From Nocardia suismassiliense (lineage in GTDB: Bacteria; Actinomycetota; Actinomycetes; Mycobacteriales; Mycobacteriaceae), in contig NZ_LT985361.1 of the NCBI RefSeq assembly GCF_900269665.1, positions 783,361-847,360 on the forward strand: a DNA stretch of 64,000 nucleotides, given 5' to 3'. Shown one piece after another: positions 35,969 to 44,979 of this stretch (its first letter is position 1; each line of letters starts with the position of its first letter). Both the position numbers and the translations under genes were made by a program. The notes beneath the pieces were generated by a model. That model had not been told where the DNA came from and made no database searches. It saw nothing but the letters and a program-made list of their open reading frames with translations.

Positions 35969-37921
35969 CTACGCCTTGGTCGCCCGAATCGCCTCGAAGA
36001 CGTTGGGATCGACCAGCGTGGAGGTGTCGCCGAGTTCCCGGCCCTCGGCGACGTCGCGCAGCAACCGGCGCATGATCTTGCCGCTGCGCGTTTTGGGCAG
36101 CTCGGGCACCACGTGGATCTCCCGCGGCCGCGCGATCGGGCTGATCTCGCGCGACACCTCGGCCTTGAGCTCGTCGACCAGCGCCGCGCCGGTGTCCTTG
36201 GCCTCGGCGGTCAGGATGACGAACGCGACGATGCCCTGCCCGGTGGTCTCGTCGCTGGCCCCGACCACCGCGGCCTCCGCCACGCCGGAGTGTCCGACCA
36301 GCGCCGACTCCACCTCCGCGGTGGAGATCCGGTGGCCGGACACGTTCATCACGTCGTCCACCCGGCCGAGCACCCACAGGTCGCCGTCGGCGTCGAGCTT
36401 GGCGCCGTCACCGGCGAAGTACCAGCCCTGCGCGGCGTAACGCTCCCAGTAGGTGGCCCGGTATCGCTCCATGTCGCCCCAGATGCCGCGCAGCATCGAC
36501 GGCCACGGCTGGTCGAGCACGAGGTAGCCGTTGGCCTCGGTCTCGCCGCGCTGCACCGGCTTACCCTCCTCGTCCACCACGAGCGCCGAGATGCCGGGCA
36601 GCGGCGCCATCGCCGCACCGGGCTTGGTCGCGGTGACGCCGGGCAGCGGCGAGATCATGATCGCGCCGGTCTCGGTCTGCCACCAGGTGTCCACCACGGG
36701 CGCCGTGCCCGCGCCGATCACGTCGCGGTACCAGCGCCAGGCCTCCGGGTTGATCGGCTCGCCGACCGAGCCGAGCAGCCGGAGGCTGGACAGATCGTGC
36801 GCGGCGGGGATCTCGCGGCCCCACTTCATGAACGTGCGCACCAGCGTCGGTGCCGTGTAATAGATGCTGACGCCGTACTTTTCGACGATCTGCCAGTGCC
36901 GGTGCTCGTCCGGGAAGTTCGGGGTGCCCTCGTAGACCACCTGGGTGGCGCGGTTGGACAGTGGTCCGTAGACGATGTAGCTGTGTCCGGTGACCCAGCC
37001 GATGTCGGCGGTGCACCAGTAGACGTCTTGTCCCGCTTTGTGATCGAAGACGTTGTGGTGGGTGTAGGACACCTGGGTCAGGTAGCCGCCGGAGGTGTGC
37101 AGGATGCCCTTCGGCTTTCCGGTGGTGCCGGATGTATAGAGGATGAACAGCGGGTGCTCGGCATCGAACGGCTGCGCCTCGTGTTCCGGTGAAGCTTGGG
37201 TGACAGTCTCGTGCCACCACAGGTCGCGACCCTCGGTCCACGGCACTTCGATTTCGGTGCGGCGCACCACCAAGACATGCTCAACGCTGTGCGGCACATC
37301 GCCGTTCGCGAACAACGCCTCGTCCACCGCCTCCTTGAGCGGGGCAGCCTTGCCGCGGCGCCACTGCCCATCGGTGGTGATGATCAGCCGGGCGCTCGCA
37401 TCGTCGACCCGCTGCCGCAGCGCGGTGGGGGAGAAGCCGGCGAACACCACGGAGTGGGTGAGGCCGAGCCGGGCGCAGGCCAGCATCGCGACGATGGCCT
37501 CGGGCACCATCGGCATGTAGATGGCGACGCGGTCACCTGCTTCGAGGCCGAGCTCGGTGAAGTAGTTTGCGGCACGGCTGACTTCGGCGAGCAGCTCGCG
37601 GTAGGTGACGGCGCGCGAGTCGCCCGGTTCGCCCTCCCAGTGGATGGCGACCTGGTCACCGTGGCCGTCCAGTACGTGCCGGTCCACGCAGTTGTAGGCG
37701 ACGTTGAGCTTGCCGTCGGCGAACCATTTCGCCACCGGCGCGTCGCTCCAGTCCAGCACCTGACCCCACGGCTGATGCCAGTGCAACCGACTCGCCTGCT
37801 CGGCCCAGAACGCGTCGCGATCGGCCGACGCCTGCTCGTAGAGCTCGGCACCGGCGTTCGCCGCGGCCGCGAACTCCGCGCTCGGCGAGTACGAGTCCTT
37901 GTGGTCGGCGGTTTCGGTCAT
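35969..37921 (-). CDS. acs: Acetyl-CoA synthetase
   Basis: A 650-aa AMP-forming enzyme making acetyl-CoA from acetate, ATP and CoA. P-loop-like YTSGTTGKPKGILHT, the acetyl-pocket Trp region TWWQTETG, and YFAGDGAKLDADGDLWVLGRVDD are all present. The C-terminal RSGKIMRRLLR carries the lysine that is reversibly acetylated in this family. ATG 37921 gives MTETADHKD; an upstream in-frame start at 37954 is less likely. Counterpart of Rv3667, in the same position next to dpp. Confidence 0.95.
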   Translation of the reverse strand: MTETADHKDSYSPSAEFAAAANAGAELYEQASADRDAFWAEQASRLHWHQPWGQVLDWSDAPVAKWFADGKLNVAYNCVDRHVLDGHGDQVAIHWEGEPGDSRAVTYRELLAEVSRAANYFTELGLEAGDRVAIYMPMVPEAIVAMLACARLGLTHSVVFAGFSPTALRQRVDDASARLIITTDGQWRRGKAAPLKEAVDEALFANGDVPHSVEHVLVVRRTEIEVPWTEGRDLWWHETVTQASPEHEAQPFDAEHPLFILYTSGTTGKPKGILHTSGGYLTQVSYTHHNVFDHKAGQDVYWCTADIGWVTGHSYIVYGPLSNRATQVVYEGTPNFPDEHRHWQIVEKYGVSIYYTAPTLVRTFMKWGREIPAAHDLSSLRLLGSVGEPINPEAWRWYRDVIGAGTAPVVDTWWQTETGAIMISPLPGVTATKPGAAMAPLPGISALVVDEEGKPVQRGETEANGYLVLDQPWPSMLRGIWGDMERYRATYWERYAAQGWYFAGDGAKLDADGDLWVLGRVDDVMNVSGHRISTAEVESALVGHSGVAEAAVVGASDETTGQGIVAFVILTAEAKDTGAALVDELKAEVSREISPIARPREIHVVPELPKTRSGKIMRRLLRDVAEGRELGDTSTLVDPNVFEAIRATKA

Positions 37922-38317
37922 CTCGGTTCTTCTTTCCACGTAGCCTGAGCGCACAATTCAAACGCAGCACGTTCGACAGTAATCAACTGTGACCTACGCC
38001 GCGTCCGGTGTGTCCACCGGGTTTCGGTCCCGTCACGCCGTCGCGCAATCCGCAACGGAGGGGCCCTACCGGAGAGATGCCGGGCGACCTCTACGGAGGC
38101 AATGTTCCGGTGGATAGGTCGTTTTCGCGCGATGTTTTTGGTGTTTCGACCGTGTTGCCGGATTGGTAACAAGTGGAATGAACCTTGGTCAATCCGATGA
38201 CAGAGTCCGTTTCGGTGGCTACCCTCCGAGACACCCAAGGCGGATTGTGCTGGCATGCGCCTGGTGACCTCATGCGCATGCCACGGATTCCGCCCTTCTC
38301 GAAAACGGGAGAACGCG
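37922..38317. other. acs-dppA divergent intergenic region
   Basis: 396 bp holding the promoters of both operons. Half-sites such as TGTGACC near 37989 do not complete a CRP palindrome. I see no ORF I would support and no riboswitch I can name. Confidence 0.4.
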
Positions 38318-39925
38318 TTGAGATTCAACAGAGCAATGGCGCTGACCGCGGCCGCGCTGCTGGCTACCAGCCTCGGCCTGGCCGGGTGTTCGTCGGACAG
38401 CAGTGCCGACGAGGGCATCGTCACCACCGGTGGTGGTGAGCCGCAGAACCCGTTGGTGCCCACCAACACCAACGAGAACATGGGCGGCCGCGTAGTCGAC
38501 CGGCTGTTCGCCGGCCTGAAGTACTACGACGCCAACGGTGTGGCGCACAACGAGATGGCTGAGTCGATCGAGTCGTCCGACCGGAAGAACTACAAGATCA
38601 CCCTCAAGCCGGACTGGAAGTTCAGTGACGGCACCCCGGTCAAGGCGAAGTCGTTCGTCGACGCGTGGAACTACGGCGCGCTCGGCACCAATGCTCAGTT
38701 GCAGAGCTACGTGTTCACCCCGATCGTCGGGTTCGAGGAGGTGTCCGCGGAGAAGCCGACGGCCCAGACGCTCCGGGGCTTGAAGGTGGTCGACGACCGC
38801 ACCTTCACCGTCGAACTCAAGTCGCCCTCCATCGATTTCGAGACCGAACTCGGCTACGCGCCGTTCTATCCGCTGCCCGAAGCCGCGTTCAAGGACATCA
38901 AGGCCTTCGGCGAGAACCCGATCGGCAACGGCCCGTACAAGTTCGCCAGTAACGGTGCCTGGCAGCACAACGTCCAGATCGACCTGGTGCCCAACCCGGA
39001 CTACAAGGGCGGCCGCGCGCCGAAGAACAAGGGCTTGCGGTTCGTGATGTACCAGTCCTTCGACACGGCCTATGCCGATCTGCTCGCAGGCAACCTCGAC
39101 ACGCTCGACACGATTCCCGACAGCGCGCTCGCGTCCTACAAGCAGGACCTCGGCGATCGGGCGATCACCAAGCCCACCGCGCAGAACCAGCACATCGGCA
39201 TCCAGGCCAACGTCCCGCACTTCAGTGGCGAAGAAGGCGTCCTGCGCCGCAAGGCTCTGTCGATGGCGATCAACCGAGAGCAGATCTGCCAGAACATCTT
39301 CCACGGCTCCCGGCTGCCCGCGCGTGACTTCACCTCGGCCTCGCTGCCCGGCTTCAACCCGAACCTGCCCGGCTCCGAGGCGCTGAACTTCAACCCCGAA
39401 GAGGCCAAGAAGGTGTGGGCCCAGGCCAACGCCATCTCCCCGTGGTCGGGTCGCTACGAGATCGCCTACAACTCCGACGGCGGCCACCAGGCCTGGATCG
39501 AAGCCGTGGCCAACAGCATCAAGAACACCCTCGGCATCGAGGCCGTCGGCGCGCCGTACCCGACCTTCAAGAACATCCGCGACGAGGTGAACGCCAAGAG
39601 CATCGGCAAGGCGTTCCGCTACGGCTGGCAGGGTGACTACCCGACCATGCTGCAGTTCCTGACCTCGCAGTACTACAGCTACTCCGAGACCAACAACGTC
39701 GACTGGAAGAACCTGGAGTTCGACAAGCTGCTCGACGCCGCGCTCGCCGCGCCGACGCAGGAAGAGTCCTACAAGATCGTCGCGCAGGCGCAGACCCTGA
39801 TGCTCAGGGACATGGCCGACATCCCGGTGCTCGACTACATCGCCAACGCCGGTCGCTCGGACAAGGTGAAGAAGGCCGAGCTCGCCTGGAACGGTCTGTT
39901 CGACTTCGAAAACATCGAGAAGTAG
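38318..39925 (+). CDS. dppA: Peptide ABC transporter substrate-binding lipoprotein
   Basis: A 535-aa family-5 solute-binding lipoprotein. The signal peptide ends in the lipobox LGLAGCSSD, so Cys is acylated and anchors the protein. The body shows SBP5 hallmarks (VVDRLFAGLKYYDANG, DWKFSDGTPVKAKSFVDAWN, IGNGPYKF). TTG 38318 has GGGAG 6-7 bp upstream and keeps a positively charged n-region, so it is preferred over ATG 38336. It heads the dppABCD operon (Rv3666c-Rv3663c in M. tuberculosis, where haem/peptide uptake has been linked to dpp). Confidence 0.92.
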   Translation: MRFNRAMALTAAALLATSLGLAGCSSDSSADEGIVTTGGGEPQNPLVPTNTNENMGGRVVDRLFAGLKYYDANGVAHNEMAESIESSDRKNYKITLKPDWKFSDGTPVKAKSFVDAWNYGALGTNAQLQSYVFTPIVGFEEVSAEKPTAQTLRGLKVVDDRTFTVELKSPSIDFETELGYAPFYPLPEAAFKDIKAFGENPIGNGPYKFASNGAWQHNVQIDLVPNPDYKGGRAPKNKGLRFVMYQSFDTAYADLLAGNLDTLDTIPDSALASYKQDLGDRAITKPTAQNQHIGIQANVPHFSGEEGVLRRKALSMAINREQICQNIFHGSRLPARDFTSASLPGFNPNLPGSEALNFNPEEAKKVWAQANAISPWSGRYEIAYNSDGGHQAWIEAVANSIKNTLGIEAVGAPYPTFKNIRDEVNAKSIGKAFRYGWQGDYPTMLQFLTSQYYSYSETNNVDWKNLEFDKLLDAALAAPTQEESYKIVAQAQTLMLRDMADIPVLDYIANAGRSDKVKKAELAWNGLFDFENIEK

Positions 39926-39932
39926 CCGCTGA

Positions 39933-39966
39933 TGAGCCGCGCCGTCGAACCCGACGGCGCGGCTCA
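39933..39966 (+). promoter_or_regulatory. Intercistronic hairpin between dppA and dppB
   Basis: A perfect 14-bp stem (39933-39946 with 39953-39966), loop GAACCC, 8 bp after the dppA stop and 20 bp before the dppB start. It probably acts as a partial terminator or 3' stabiliser giving excess binding protein over permeases. Confidence 0.75.
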
Positions 39967-39986
39967 CCACTGACCCAGGAGACGAA

Positions 39987-40913
39987 ATGGCCTGGTATGT
40001 CGTGCGGCGTCTGCTTCAGATGATCCCCGTGTTCCTCGGGGCGACGCTGCTCATCTATGCCCTGGTATTCCTCATTCCCGGCGATCCGATTCAGGCCCTC
40101 GCCGGCGACAAACCGATGACCCCCGCGGTGGAAGCCCAGCTCCGCGCGCGGTACCACCTCGACCAGCCCTTCATCATGCAGTATCTGCTGTATCTGAAGG
40201 GCATTGTCACGTTCGACTTCGGCACCGCCTTCTCCGGCAGGCCGGTGCGCGACGAGCTGGCGCGGGCCTTCCCGATCACCATCAAACTCGCCGCCATGGC
40301 GGTGTGCATCGAGGCCGTGTTCGGCGTCATCTTCGGCCTGGTGGCCGGGCTGCGCAAGGGCAAGCTGTTCGACTCGACCATGCTGGTCGTCAGCCTGGTC
40401 GTGATCGCGGTCCCGATCTTCGTCATCGGCTTCCTCGCGCAGTTCCTGCTCGGGGTGAAGTGGGGGATCGCACCGGTGACCGTCACCGGCAAGGCGAGTT
40501 TCGCCGAATTGCTGGTCCCCGCTTTCGTGCTCGGGTCGTTGTCGTTCGCCTATGTGCTGCGGCTGACCCGGAACTCGGTGGCGGAGAACATGTCCGCCGA
40601 CTTCGTGCGCACCGCGACCGCCAAGGGGCTGAGCAGGCCCCGGGTGGTGACGGTGCACATCCTGCGCAACTCGATGATCCCGGTGATCACCTTCCTCGGC
40701 GCCGAACTCGGCTCGCTGATGGGCGGCGCCATCGTCACCGAGGGCATCTTCAACATTCCCGGCGTCGGCGGCACGTTGTTCCAGGCGATCACCCGTGGTG
40801 AGCCACCCACCGTCGTGTCGTTCGTGACGGTACTGATCATCATCTTCCTGATCTCCAACCTGGTCGTCGACCTGCTCTACGCCGCACTCGATCCGAGGAT
40901 TCGTTATGCCTGA
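39987..40913 (+). CDS. dppB: Peptide ABC transporter permease DppB
   Basis: A 308-aa, six-TM permease. It shows the typical DppB N-terminus (AWYVVRRLLQMIPVFLGATL), QYLLYLKGIVTFDFGTAF, and the EAA loop VRTATAKGLSRPRVVTVHILRN that contacts the ATPase. AGGAGACGAA precedes ATG 39987. Overlaps dppC by 8 bp. Confidence 0.93.
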   Translation: MAWYVVRRLLQMIPVFLGATLLIYALVFLIPGDPIQALAGDKPMTPAVEAQLRARYHLDQPFIMQYLLYLKGIVTFDFGTAFSGRPVRDELARAFPITIKLAAMAVCIEAVFGVIFGLVAGLRKGKLFDSTMLVVSLVVIAVPIFVIGFLAQFLLGVKWGIAPVTVTGKASFAELLVPAFVLGSLSFAYVLRLTRNSVAENMSADFVRTATAKGLSRPRVVTVHILRNSMIPVITFLGAELGSLMGGAIVTEGIFNIPGVGGTLFQAITRGEPPTVVSFVTVLIIIFLISNLVVDLLYAALDPRIRYA

Positions 40914-41883
40914 CCTCGACAAAGGAAAAGGAATCGATCTCGCGGAGAGCGCGGCCCGCGGCAGGCAGATCTACTTCGTCGCGCCGCCCGACGAGGTCGA
41001 GGTGCTCGCCACCGACATGGTCGTCGACGCGGGCTCGCCGACCAGCATCTGGCAGGACGCCTGGCGACAGCTGCGGCGCAACCCGATCTTCATCGTCGCC
41101 ATGCTGATGATCGTGTTCGTGCTCATCGTCGTCATCTGGCCCGGCCTGTTCACCAGCCAGGATCCGCGCTACTGCAACGGCGACTTCAGCATGGATCCGC
41201 GCGGTCCCGGTCATCCGTTCGGCTTCGACAAACAGGGCTGTGACATCTACGCCCGAACCGTGTACGGCGCGCGGGCATCGGTGATGGCGGGCGTCGGCTC
41301 GACCGTCTTGTTCGTGCTGATCGGCGGCGTCCTCGGCGCACTGTCCGGGTTCTACGGCGGGCTACTCGACTCGATCGTGTCGCGTATCGCGGAAGTCTTC
41401 TTCGCGATCCCGTTGATGCTGGCCGCGATCGTGATCATGCAGCTGCTCGATGCGCGGACCATCTGGACCGTGGTCCTGGTCCTCGCCTCGTTCACCTGGC
41501 CACAGGCGGCCCGGATCGCACGCAGTGCGGTGATCCAGGCCAAGAACAGCGATTACGTCACGGCGGCAAAGGCTTTGGGCGTCTCTCGAATACGCACGCT
41601 GCTGCGCCATGTGGTGCCGAACGCGGCGGGCCCGCTGATCGTGGTCACCACGATCTGGCTCGGCGTCTTCATCGTCACCGAGGCGACGTTGTCCTACCTC
41701 GGTGTCGGCCTGCCGCGCACGATCGTGTCGTGGGGCGCCGATATCTCGTCGGGGCAGAAGGAGATTCGCACCTCCGCGATCCTGTTCTATCCGGCCACCG
41801 CGCTCGCGCTCACGGTGCTGAGCTTCATCTTGCTGGGCGACGCGCTGCGCGAGGCCCTCGACCCGAAGGCTAGGAAGCGATGA
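40906..41883 (+). CDS. dppC: Peptide ABC transporter permease DppC
   Basis: 325 aa. About 60 hydrophilic N-terminal residues precede six TM helices; the EAA loop reads SDYVTAAKALGVSRIRTLLRHV. HPFGFDKQGCDIYARTVYGAR is the conserved DppC periplasmic segment. Overlaps dppB by 8 bp and dppD by 4 bp. Confidence 0.93.
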   Translation: MPDLDKGKGIDLAESAARGRQIYFVAPPDEVEVLATDMVVDAGSPTSIWQDAWRQLRRNPIFIVAMLMIVFVLIVVIWPGLFTSQDPRYCNGDFSMDPRGPGHPFGFDKQGCDIYARTVYGARASVMAGVGSTVLFVLIGGVLGALSGFYGGLLDSIVSRIAEVFFAIPLMLAAIVIMQLLDARTIWTVVLVLASFTWPQAARIARSAVIQAKNSDYVTAAKALGVSRIRTLLRHVVPNAAGPLIVVTTIWLGVFIVTEATLSYLGVGLPRTIVSWGADISSGQKEIRTSAILFYPATALALTVLSFILLGDALREALDPKARKR

Positions 41884-43586
41884 GTGAATCCCGCAGCGCA
41901 CAGTCGCCCCTGCTCGAAATCAAGGACCTGAACGTCTGTTTCACCTCCGACGGCAAGAAAGTACCCGCCGTCCGCGATGTGAACCTGTCGGTGTACCCGG
42001 GCCAGACCGTCGCGATCGTCGGCGAATCCGGCTCGGGCAAGTCCACCACCGCGCACGCGATCATCGATCTGCTGCCCGGCACCGGGCAGGTGACCTCCGG
42101 CTCGATCCTGTTCGACGGCAAGGATCTCGCGAAGGCGTCGAAGAAGGACGTCATCGCGGTTCGTGGCAGCGGGATCGGGCTGGTCCCACAGGACCCGATG
42201 TCGAACCTGAACCCGGTGTGGAAGATCGGCTTCCAGATCCGGGAGACGTTGGAGGCCAACGGCATCGCCAAGGGTAAGGCGGCCAAGCAACGGGCCATCG
42301 AACTGCTGCACGAAGCGGGCATGTCCGACGGCGAACGCCGGGTGAACCAGTACCCGCACGAGTTCTCCGGCGGTATGCGTCAGCGTGCGCTCATCGCCAT
42401 CGGTCTGGCGTGCCGGCCCAAACTGTTGATCGCGGACGAACCGACCTCGGCGCTCGACGTCACCGTGCAGCGGCAGATCCTCGATCACCTCGAAGGTCTC
42501 ACCAACGAGCTCGGCACCGCGGTACTGCTGATCACCCACGACCTCGGCCTCGCCGCCGAGCGCGCGGAGCATCTGGTGGTGATGTATCGCGGTCGCGTCG
42601 TGGAATCCGGTCCGGCCCTGCAGATTCTGCGCGAACCGCAGCACCTGTACACCAAGCGGCTGGTGAACTCGGCGCCCTCGCTGGCGTCGCAGCGACTGTC
42701 CTCGGTGAAGCAGCGCATCGAGATCCGCGAGCAGGCGGTGCAGGTGGCCGAGCAGATCGCGGCGGCCGATACCGAGCTGTCCGTGGTGCCCGACGACGTG
42801 GTGGTGGTCGAGAACCTCACCAAGGCGTTCAAGATCCGTGGCAGCGTCCCGTGGAAGTCGACCGACTTCCTTGCGGTGCAGGATGTTTCGTTCCGGCTCC
42901 GGCGCGGCACCACAACCGCCATCGTCGGCGAATCCGGCTCGGGTAAATCGACGGTCGCGCAGATGATCCTCGGTCTGCTCGAACCGACGTCGGGCAAGGT
43001 CACCTTCGACGGGCAAGAGGTGGCGAAGCTGGATCGCAAGGCCGCCTTCGCGTTCCGGCGCCGGGTGCAGCCGATCTTCCAGGACCCGTACGGCTCGCTG
43101 GACCCGATGTACTCGATCTACCGCACCATCGAGGAGCCGTTGCGCACGCACGACATCGGCACCCCGAAGGAGCGCGAGGCCACGGTGCGCGAGCTGCTCG
43201 ACAAGGTGTCGCTGCCGTCCACCGTGATGCGGCGGTACCCGAACGAGTTGTCGGGTGGTCAGCGTCAGCGCGTCGCCGTGGCCCGCGCCCTCGCGCTCTC
43301 GCCCGAGGTCGTGGTCTGTGACGAGGCGGTGTCCGCGCTCGACGTGCTGGTGCAGGCGCAGATTCTGCGGCTGCTGAACGATCTGCAGGCCGAGTTGGGT
43401 CTGTCGTATGTGTTCATCACGCATGACCTGGCTGTGGTCCGGCAGATCGCGGACGACGTGCTGGTCATGCAGACCGGCAAGGTGGTCGAGGCGGCATCCA
43501 CCCAGGAGGTCTTCGACAATCCTCGGGAGGAGTACACCCGGCGGCTGCTCGACGCCATCCCGGGCCGGGATCTGTTGGTGAGCTGA
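41880..43586 (+). CDS. dppD: Fused double ABC ATPase DppD (DppDF)
   Basis: 568 aa with two complete ABC domains, equivalent to separate DppD and DppF. Domain 1: Walker A GESGSGKST near residue 46, signature FSGGMRQRALIAIGLA. Domain 2 from about residue 305: second GESGSGKST, signature LSGGQRQRVAVARALA; both Walker B/H-loops present (LLIADEPTSALD, VVCDEAVSALD, ITHDL). Energises dipeptide/oligopeptide import. Confidence 0.94.
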   Translation: MSESRSAQSPLLEIKDLNVCFTSDGKKVPAVRDVNLSVYPGQTVAIVGESGSGKSTTAHAIIDLLPGTGQVTSGSILFDGKDLAKASKKDVIAVRGSGIGLVPQDPMSNLNPVWKIGFQIRETLEANGIAKGKAAKQRAIELLHEAGMSDGERRVNQYPHEFSGGMRQRALIAIGLACRPKLLIADEPTSALDVTVQRQILDHLEGLTNELGTAVLLITHDLGLAAERAEHLVVMYRGRVVESGPALQILREPQHLYTKRLVNSAPSLASQRLSSVKQRIEIREQAVQVAEQIAAADTELSVVPDDVVVVENLTKAFKIRGSVPWKSTDFLAVQDVSFRLRRGTTTAIVGESGSGKSTVAQMILGLLEPTSGKVTFDGQEVAKLDRKAAFAFRRRVQPIFQDPYGSLDPMYSIYRTIEEPLRTHDIGTPKEREATVRELLDKVSLPSTVMRRYPNELSGGQRQRVAVARALALSPEVVVCDEAVSALDVLVQAQILRLLNDLQAELGLSYVFITHDLAVVRQIADDVLVMQTGKVVEAASTQEVFDNPREEYTRRLLDAIPGRDLLVS

Positions 43587-43729
43587 GTAATCGGCTCGTC
43601 GAGATCGGCGGCGCACTCGAGAGTTCGGCGGCCACCCCGGCCCGTTGGGTTGGGGTGGCCGCTCTGTGTGCAGCGCTCCGCCCCGGGTTGGGTTCAGCCG
43701 CAGGGCGGGCGCAAGTAGCCTCGTAAACC

Positions 43730-44476
43730 GTGACCGATCCGCTGCAGCCTCTCGTCGATCTCCCCGGTGTCCGTGCCGCGGCCGACCGCGCCCGCGATGC
43801 GCTCGCCGAGGTGCATCGGCACAAGGCGAATCGGCGCGGCTGGCCGACGACCGCCGCCGAAGCCGCGGTGCGGGCCGCCCGATCGTCCGCCGCCATCGAC
43901 GGCGGTAGCACCGAATTGCCCGCCGACGGTCAGGTCGGTGACCCGATTCTGGCCGGGTCGCTGCGCGTTGGCCAGGCCTTGGACGGTGACGCGCTGCGCA
44001 ATCTGGTGGGCACCTGGCAGCGGGCGCCGTTGCAAGCACTGGCTCGGCTACATCTGCTCGCCGCGGCCGACCTGGTTGTCGACGAGGCGGCGCTCGGCAG
44101 GCCGCGATCGGATGCCGGCGTGGCGGAGCGGCTCGATCTGCTGGTGCAGACGGTGCTCGGGTCGAGTGCGCCGGCTCCGGTGATCGCGGCGGTGGTGCAC
44201 GGGGAGCTGCTCGCATTGCGCCCGTTCGGGACCGCGGACGGGGTGGTCGCGCGGGCGGCCTCGCGATTGGTCGCGGTGTCCAGCGGACTGGATCCACACA
44301 GTTTGGGAGTGCCCGAGGTTTTCTGGCTGCGGCGCAGGCAGGCGTATCTCGACGCCGCGGCGGCGTTCGGATCCGGTGCGGCGGACGCTGTCGGCAGCTG
44401 GGTGCTGCTGTGCTGCGGCGCGCTGGAGGACGGTGCGCGGGAGGCCACGTCGATCGCCGATTCGGCGTCGGGGTAG
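43730..44476 (+). CDS. Degenerate Fic-fold protein (Rv3662c type)
   Basis: A 248-aa helical protein. Residues about 38-60 (AAVRAARSSAAIDGGST) resemble the Fic inhibitory helix with S-x3-D-G in place of S-x3-E-G. Residues 165-180 (LRPFGTADGVVARAASRL) align with HPFxDGNGRxxR but have Arg for the catalytic His, Thr for Asp and Val for the first Arg. This suggests a catalytically dead Fic domain. GTG 43730 lies about 10 bp after a TAGCCT box, so it may be leaderless. Sits between dpp and the Ms1 locus as Rv3662c does. Confidence 0.7.
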   Translation: MTDPLQPLVDLPGVRAAADRARDALAEVHRHKANRRGWPTTAAEAAVRAARSSAAIDGGSTELPADGQVGDPILAGSLRVGQALDGDALRNLVGTWQRAPLQALARLHLLAAADLVVDEAALGRPRSDAGVAERLDLLVQTVLGSSAPAPVIAAVVHGELLALRPFGTADGVVARAASRLVAVSSGLDPHSLGVPEVFWLRRRQAYLDAAAAFGSGAADAVGSWVLLCCGALEDGAREATSIADSASG

Positions 44477-44489
44477 GCCGCTACACGTC

Positions 44490-44784
44490 AAAGCGGGCGG
44501 CGTGTCGTTGCCGACTTCACCGCCCGCGTAGCACGGACTACCCGGTTACCAAGCGTGCTGGGTGGGTTGTGTTCTACGGCCTCGGCGAGAGTCCGACCTC
44601 CGGCGGTTCATCCCCGCAACCTGTGCGAGGCCATCGCCGACGAAGACCCGGATTTCGCAGGCCCACAACGCTTCTGCCCTTGTCGCGGCGCGCTCCGCGT
44701 GGGTGCCTGGTGCCCGTGCTGGGAAGGGTGGACGGGAGACGGAACCTTCTCTTCCGGTCCTGCCTTGGCCTTCCGACCTTCCGT
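44490..44784 (-). ncRNA. Ms1/MTS2823-type small RNA
   Basis: This 500-bp gap between convergent genes has no credible ORF. In M. tuberculosis the Rv3661-Rv3662c gap encodes MTS2823, the homologue of M. smegmatis Ms1, an RNA of about 300 nt that binds core RNA polymerase. On the minus strand I see TTGATG-17 bp-TAGAAA (-10 at 44792-44797), predicting a start near 44784. A hairpin of 8 perfect bp (44493-44500 with 44520-44527) followed by TTT gives a transcript of about 295 nt. Identity rests on synteny, size, promoter and terminator; primary sequence was not compared. Confidence 0.65.
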
Positions 44785-44800
44785 AGTTACCTTTCTACTC

Positions 44801-44816
44801 TGTGACAGCTCTCACA
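44801..44816. promoter_or_regulatory. Perfect CRP palindrome in the Ms1 promoter
   Basis: TGTGACAGCTCTCACA matches TGTGA-N6-TCACA exactly. It falls inside the 17-bp spacer between the -35 and -10 elements of the predicted Ms1 promoter, so bound CRP would be expected to repress. Confidence 0.8.
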
Positions 44817-44979
44817 TCAAGAGCTGCCAAGACATTCGATTTGCGGCGTGTCGATCGGCGTTTCGTGGTTCAATGCCTGGTCGCAACTTCTTGCGCGTGC
44901 GCTCAGCAAACGTCCCCGGCAAGTACCAGGCTTCCGCTCGAGCAGCGGTGGCCACGCCTGCGTCGGCGGTGGCTAAGGC

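Noticed and set aside
37980..38090. Riboswitch or CRP site in the acs-dppA gap
   Set aside because: Isolated TGTGA half-site and G-rich stretches, but no complete palindrome or recognisable aptamer.
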